The notes beneath the pieces are model-generated. The model worked only from the letters and a program-made list of their open reading frames with translations, was not told the origin of the DNA and did not search any database. From NCBI GenBank assembly GCA_910592205.1, contig CAJVPJ010000392.1, forward strand, positions 1-26,421: a stretch of 26,421 bases of DNA, given 5' to 3'. The stretch comes from Paraglomus occultum (lineage: Eukaryota > Glomeromycota > Glomeromycetes > Paraglomerales > Paraglomeraceae). The translations under genes were made by a program, and so were the position numbers. How positions within the stretch are numbered: the first letter of the stretch is position 1; every line of letters begins with the position of its first letter. Shown here one piece after another: positions 20,726-26,421 of the stretch.

Positions 20726-22963
20726 TTAAGAATACCACACCGGTTGGAGATTGCTATAATGCGTTTGCTGGTACTGTTGCGCGTGGTCTGATAATTGGTC
20801 TGAGGACAATGTATGATGCTGGATATGTGGGATAGATTGTGGCGAACACGTCTGCGAGTATTGCTGCGAATAATTTAGCGACGATTGGCGTTGCATTGAA
20901 GTGGCAATATTAAGTTGTTCTGGGAACGCAAATGATAAACGTGATGACTGAATACGTTGGCGCATCGAAGGATGATACAGCGCCCAATGGTACGGATCTA
21001 AAAAGGTAATGTTGAATATATTCTTTCAAATTAGTACGATACGAGTAATCCAAATATAAATTGGATAAGACACGAACCTGAGGAAACAAATGACATCTGT
21101 GGACTTCCATTTGAGACCGAAGTAGCCGCATTTGAGGGAATAACGAATCGAACGTCATTGTCTACTTCATCGCTACTCGATTTGACTTCGCTCGTATAAT
21201 CGACATTCCGAGACTCGAAAAACCGTAAACCTTTCATATTCTGATCAATCTTATTCAGGTTATCGATTGACGTCAATTGGACCCCCGAATCTTCGTTCAC
21301 AATCAATTCATTCGAATGTGTTTCTTTCACAGATTGTTCGAACTGAAATACGCCATTACAACTGCCAAAGGAACTTGCATCACTCACAGTAGATTCTTTA
21401 TCAACGATAGTGGATGAATAATTTGTAAACACGGATTCGTCCATTTTTGTAACCAACAGTTGCCGTTGAATTCTAGCTTCTTCACACGTTGGAGACTTCT
21501 CTGTATTTGCCGTATATTCAAGTGCAGAGGTAACTCGGTGCTCTTGCTCTTGTTGTATTAGCGTGTCAGTATGCGAATTATGATTATCAATCGATTTGCT
21601 TTGTGGGATCGATTCTGATGTTGATTGAGTCTTCTTTCCAGGACGCGACGGTATATTCTTAACGTTGATGACACAACTAGGATAATTAACCGAAAAGTCA
21701 TTGGGCGATGGTGAAGAAACAAACCCATTGTCGGCTGATTCGGGGTTTATTTTAGCGATATCACATATTTCGTAATAGACGCGTTGTAACACCGCAAGGA
21801 CTTTGTCTGTGCACTCTTTACTCGAACATGCTACAGAGGCAACACGTGCAGCCATTGACATGGTTGCAATGACACGCTTTTCAGTTTCACGTGCTTTTGC
21901 TTTTTTTCTAATTGGCGATGAATATGCAGATGTCAAATTTGAATAAAACCCATGTGAAAAACAACATAGCCACTTTGGAAAAAGCAGATTAAAAAAAATT
22001 TTCCGCCGCGTATAATCGATAAATCGGTATATAGCAGAATGAAGCTTGCCAACATTTCAAAAGCAAAGCTTCTCTCTTCACCCAAATCCGCGTGCTTGAA
22101 ATACCAAAAAAATCTTTTTGATATTAAAAAAGACTGACCTCTCATCGGACAACCTGTTGTAGAAACGTCTTTCATCCCATGGCTGGTCAGGAAACTCGCG
22201 CTGAATAGCAGTCCTTATCTCATTAGTACGCACGCCCAAATTGACATAATAGGCGATACGCTCCAGCATGCTGGTTGGCCATGGTCTGGGCATAAGTTCT
22301 GGTGGTATTAGCTCGTGATTGTGTTCGCAATGCTGCGGATTTTGTGATTGGCGAAATTCCCATTGCTTATCAGCATCGTTTTGAAATAAAATAATACGCC
22401 ACTTGCAATCACATCGAATGGACGCACGTTTGCGTTTTATGGGTTTATTGCCCTTTCGCGAGTCTGGGATGCCTTCACGCGAGCAGTACAAGTATATGTT
22501 CTAATTAAAGTGAAGACATATAATGGTATTTGTAGTACAATTCATTTAGGATCGTTACAAAGTCGAATTACTCCGTATCAATTATTTGTGCCAGGGTGAA
22601 GTTCTTTCGATACATACAAGATTCTCCATAAATTAAGTAGAGTTGGAACTAACCTTGCTTGAGCTTGTTTCTTGTTTAAGAGTAAAGCCGAAATCTTTAG
22701 CTAAAGCTCGACACGTAGCCGAAGCATCCTTTACCGAAGCGAACTTCAATGGAATTATCTTTCCAAAAAAGTGCTTCATCTGTTAGATAGAACGATATTT
22801 CATAGATTTCCCAAACATTCATTAGAAACGATATAAACAAACATGGCTTTTCGGTAAATCAATAAAAAAAATTACGAACGCGGCTTTCTGGTATTCTACG
22901 AATAGAGCCGGGAACAAGTCGATAGTCAAAAGGCGCGATTTGAGGGGCTAGTGGCATCGACAT
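20726..22963 (-). CDS. FAR1-domain DNA-binding protein (no transposase)
   Basis: Exons on the minus strand: 22963-22880, 22779-22654, 22500-22139, 21907-21078, 20997-20726; 557 residues with consistent phases. The FAR1 DNA-binding domain (a WRKY/GCM-like zinc fold known from MULE transposases and plant FHY3/FAR1) covers about residues 38-135. It starts PLKFASVKDASATCRALAKD, with probable zinc ligands C76 (YCSREG), C100/C102 (IRCDCKW), H130 and H132 (CEHNHEL). After it come a short helical part (RIAYYVNLGVRTNEIRTAI) and a basic segment RKKAKARETEKR. A helical block with RVASVACSSKEC follows, then a long Ser/Asn-rich part and a Gln/His/Ser-rich tail of activation-domain style. No DDE catalytic domain or SWIM finger is present. 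Several donors are weak (GTTCGT, GTTAGT, GTCAGT), but each join restores the domain or the frame. Likely a transcription factor derived from a transposase; its targets are unknown. Confidence 0.86.
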
Positions 22964-24747
22964 GTTTGTTGATAAACTTCAATGAGAAAGTTTAGACGGG
23001 GGAAAGGAAAGTGAAGACTTCCGTCGTTATTGTTTCCCGAACAAATGTCGATAAAGGCGCAAGATAGACACCAGCAGGTTTCAATCGAATAAATAAATAT
23101 TTTGTGTTACGATGGCCATCTGCAACTCTTTTCGATTGACAGATGTCACATTAAGAAGCGATTGCGTAATCTTTTTTAGCGTGCTATATGCCCACGATTT
23201 CGTAGATCTGTCAGAGAAGGAAATTATTGCGACGATTAAACAGTCTTCTATGTAGACGCACTTGTTTGTAGTTTTTAGACGTAATCAACGTAGCATGGAT
23301 GCTAGATCCTTATTTGGAATCAGGTAGGACTGAGTTTTGTGAAAAGAGTTTACTTGCGATGGGAATTCTCGTGATAATATGTTGTGTGTATTGCAGTTTA
23401 TGCCGGCAGAAACTAATAATCTACAGGCATCGATTGTTCATCCATCACAATAACACTTGCACCAATCATATATAAAATTCTCTCCTACAACGGTAAAACA
23501 TGGGCAACTATTCCAAAAGAGTATTCGTTTGTTATGCCAATTTGATGCGTGTTCTAAACTAAATGCAGCTTACCGTTTTTGGCACGTGATTATAGAATAT
23601 CACTTCCTGTTATGTGAATGTTGTAGAACTAAGTCAGGCCTTAAAAATGCTGACCTAACATGTCACGGGATACTGACAGTACCAGTATATATATGCTGCA
23701 ATTCATAATTGACAAAACAAATATATTTTAATATAGAAAGTGTGTGCCTGTGTGTGTGAGAGAGTTAGCGGTTCGAGTATCCCATGAAAGTCAACACACG
23801 ATGGATAGATTTGCAATTTAAAGGTATTCGCTAAAAATAGTCTGAACGATCTGAGTTTGTTCATTATTATCACCTAATTCTTGCACCTGATGTGTATATG
23901 AACGTCAACGGTTTTAGGTTGAAATGGTCCACTTTTATTGACAGCTGATGGATTTACGATACAAAGTTGTATATCTCGCTTTACTGGTTGTTCAAGAGAT
24001 TATGACAATTAGCATGTGATGCTGTCACACAGAATGTGTGTATTGACGACAATAACAAATAATAAACTATTGTCATTAAGGTCAAAATAATGTGAACAAG
24101 TAGGATATGGCTAGCGTTGACGGGATGAGCATGAGCCCCGCTTTTTATCTTTTATTTTTTATTTTCTTTGTTATCCATTACTATATTACTTTATTACTTT
24201 CTAGAAGAAACAGGTGACGAATTACGGCTTGTTCCGGATGAACCAATCGTCTTCTGCGATTATCCCACTAAACAAATGAATTTGTAATATTAATTCATTT
24301 TTCGCCTTATCTTCAGTATCTCATGATGTCATATGTTAGAGGACAAGGGCGGTGATTATAGAACAATACTAAGGAATCATAATCGCAAGTGTGTTGTGTT
24401 ACAAATCCGGAGGTTCTGGTTGGATACCTTTTGTTGTGTACCGTTAATATTGACCTTAGTATTATGTACACATTCCATTGTCTGCGTTTTGATTTTACAT
24501 TTTGGTATGACTATTGTTAGTGATTTCCATTATTCTAATCCTGTTCCCATTATTCTAATACATCAAGTGATGTTTGAACAATGCTGAGGAACAGTCGAAC
24601 AATGTAAAGAATGAACGTCCCATTGTCATCGTAGGAACGATAAAATGCTGCTCAACCATAAATACCCACCTCTTAATCAAGGCTGAATGATACTAAACAC
24701 AGATCAAAAAACTCAAGACACTCTTGTAACATACTAAATTTATCAAA
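22964..24747. other. Divergent intergenic region between the FAR1 gene and the P450
   Basis: About 1.8 kb with no secure gene. It should hold the promoters of both neighbours; a TATA-like ATAAATA at about 24658-24664 lies some 85 bases before the P450 start. A short ORF (23112-23255, 47 residues) and an open segment after a splice-acceptor-like site (about 24205-24287) look partly coding and are listed as a finding. A short GT repeat is at 23740-23758. Confidence 0.45.
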
Positions 24748-26421
24748 ATGTCGTTGATCGTTCCCTGTTTTTTACTCGCCATTATAATAATCAGCGCGAA
24801 TTTGCTACTCAGACGAAAAAAGCTGGTAAATTAATACAAACCGTTTTTCAATCAGATCGGGACACATAACATAATGAGCAATCCAGCTAATAATTCTTCA
24901 TGTGTATAGAATGAACCGCCGGTAGTTCCACACAGAATCCCATTCTTTGGGCACACGATCGAGTACATGAATAATCCGGAAGGACTCTTAAAACGTTGTC
25001 GAGAAAAGGTATACATCAATTACAAAATCATCAAAGATACTTGTTCTTAAATAACAACGTCGAATTAATCACCCGCGAATAAATCATGAATTAGTATGGA
25101 GAAATCTTCACTATCTACATATTTGGAGCGTTACACACTGTTGTCGGAGAACGCTACTCTCCTGAAATATTCAAGTCAGCTCACATGAGTTTCATAGACG
25201 GATTGGAAGAGGTATGAAACAATCAACATGATGATTGTTAATATGGTGATGTACACGTATCACTCACCACGCAATCCTTTTTTCTCGCGCACACACAGAA
25301 ACTTCCTCTCGCTCATATCACAAATGTAGTGCAAGACCCAGATTATGCAGAACTTGGCTCCAAATTAGTCAATAAATGCATCTCTGGTCGAATGGAAGTC
25401 TATCAACATCGCGTTTTCGCTCAACTACAGGAGGCAAGCAATAAGCTTATCGGAGACTGTAAACAGCCTAAACTCATAAATGAGATGTTACCACTCGTAC
25501 ACGAATGCATGTCTAGAGCCATTGCGGACATTTTCGTTGGAGAGGTATGTACTGTAAAGGATATCGGGGAATGAAAAGTGTTGGAGGACATATCGCTTCA
25601 TAAATAACACAAACACTTGTGAACGTTTAATTAGGAATTGGCAAAAGACGATGAAGTTGTAAACACTTTCCGCACATTTACGCGTGATATTACGGACAGC
25701 ACATTATCCAATGCATTGCTTACGTTTATACATCCGAAACTATACATGAACGAAATCTTGTACGTATTACTACTACGTTTTGAAAGAAATCAATGACTGT
25801 ATTCAACCCCCCAACTTTTCCTAATCACTCTGCCTCTGTTACCTCCAGATTCCGCTTCAAGTTTGGCTCGAACCCCGCCACAAAACACAAGTCGCTCCTC
25901 ATCCGAAAGATTCGCCCTATCGTTGCCAAGCGCTTAGAACAGGAAGCCTTCCTCGGTTCATCATACTCCCGTCCCGATGACTTGCTCCAAGATCTTCTCG
26001 AGCACCCTCGGAACAACAAAGCAGACCCAAATTATGAATGGATGGTCTCCCAAATGATATTTCTTATCTGGGCAGGAATACACTCGACTACTCGAAGTGC
26101 TATGGATTGTCTGTTTGATTATGCCGGGAGGTCGGAATACTGGGATGAATTGGTCGAGGAACAACGGACGGTTTTGAGTAGGAGTGAAGGTGATGATTGG
26201 AAAGAACGAAGCGTCACCGTGGAAGAATTGGCAAAGATGGAGAAATTGGACAGCTTTTTAAGAGAGTCAATGAGACTTGAAGATCTTTATATCGATTTGG
26301 ATCATCGAGTAATGTCACCAGTGTTTAGATTTAGTAATGGTCTCGAATTACCGGAAGGTCGCCACGTTGTGATAAATTTCAACGAACTCAATGCTTCCTC
26401 CACCCTACATGGTGCCAAGCC
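24748..26421 (+). CDS. Cytochrome P450 monooxygenase, 3' truncated by the window
   Basis: A haem-thiolate oxygenase, probably anchored in the ER membrane. Exons: 24748-24825, 24910-25008, 25095-25211, 25299-25544, 25635-25759, 25849 to the window end; the phases agree over 412 residues. The N-terminal anchor is residues 1-22 (start MSLIVPCFLLAIIIIS), then basic RRKK and the proline-rich hinge EPPVVPHRIPFFGH. The I-helix oxygen-binding motif is WAGIHSTT (296-303), and the K-helix ExxR is E361-R364 in FLRESMRL. The PERF-like region and the cysteine loop lie beyond 26421, so function as an active enzyme cannot be confirmed here. The sequence style fits fungal microsomal P450s, such as the group around ent-kaurene-oxidase-like enzymes that have a His in the I-helix motif. 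The substrate is unknown and I give no CYP number. Confidence 0.92.

Noticed and set aside
23768-23785. GGTTCGAGTATCCC resembles a tRNA B-box.
   Set aside because: No matching A-box, acceptor stem or anticodon arm could be found around it; a GT repeat lies directly upstream.
24333-24587. An 84-residue plus-strand ORF with a hydrophobic middle.
   Set aside because: No family, no splice context, and it contains a duplicated CCATTATTCTAAT; chance hydrophobicity from T-rich DNA is more likely.

Overview
This window is a stretch of nuclear DNA from a fungus. It is AT-rich, its genes are cut by many short introns (mostly about 60-90 bp, GT...AG), and all recognisable proteins are fungal or general eukaryotic. 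The large tandem-kinase receptor, a FAR1-type DNA-binding protein, an intact U12-type intron and the style of the P450 point to an early-diverging lineage. A Mucoromycota or Glomeromycotina-like (arbuscular mycorrhizal) fungus is my best guess, but that is inference and not proof. No rRNA, tRNA, CRISPR or bacterial operon structure was seen.

Layout, left to right. (1) 1-715 (+): 3' end of a vacuolar-type AVT1 amino-acid transporter. (2) 1509-8002 (+): a 20-exon, 1668-residue tandem hybrid histidine kinase. Its modules are N-terminal sensor, HisKA/HATPase 1, receiver 1, GAF, HisKA/HATPase 2, degenerate receiver, receiver 2. Splice phases agree at all 19 introns. (3) 8108-8307: a small TA-flanked inverted-repeat element just upstream of (4) 8605-10017 (+), the RAD51 paralogue XRCC3. 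(5) 11345-12940 (-): Elongator subunit ELP4, convergent with XRCC3. It contains a 72-bp AT-AC intron with U12-type signals. (6) 13626-15067 (+): a protein with five Myb/SANT repeats, divergent from ELP4. (7) 15452-16483 (-): a membrane-anchored single-domain cupredoxin, whose intron carries a G-run tract and a CA repeat. (8) 16484-20725: about 4.2 kb with no convincing gene. It holds a second TA-flanked inverted-repeat element with a C14 run, and a few coding-like fragments. (9) 20726-22963 (-): a FAR1 zinc-domain protein without a transposase. (10) 24748-26421 (+): a cytochrome P450 that runs off the right end before the haem-binding cysteine.

The genes do not form a pathway. They look like ordinary neighbours: signalling (kinase), DNA repair (XRCC3), tRNA wobble modification (ELP4), transcription (Myb, FAR1), copper/redox at the surface (cupredoxin) and oxidation of small molecules (P450). 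The most noteworthy observations are the U12-type AT-AC intron, the architecture of the tandem kinase (two unequal H-boxes, a dead receiver, and a 24-nt in-frame exon carrying the acidic pocket of the last receiver), and two non-autonomous DNA-transposon-like elements. All exon models come from reading frames, splice signals and remembered family motifs. No alignment or transcript data were available.
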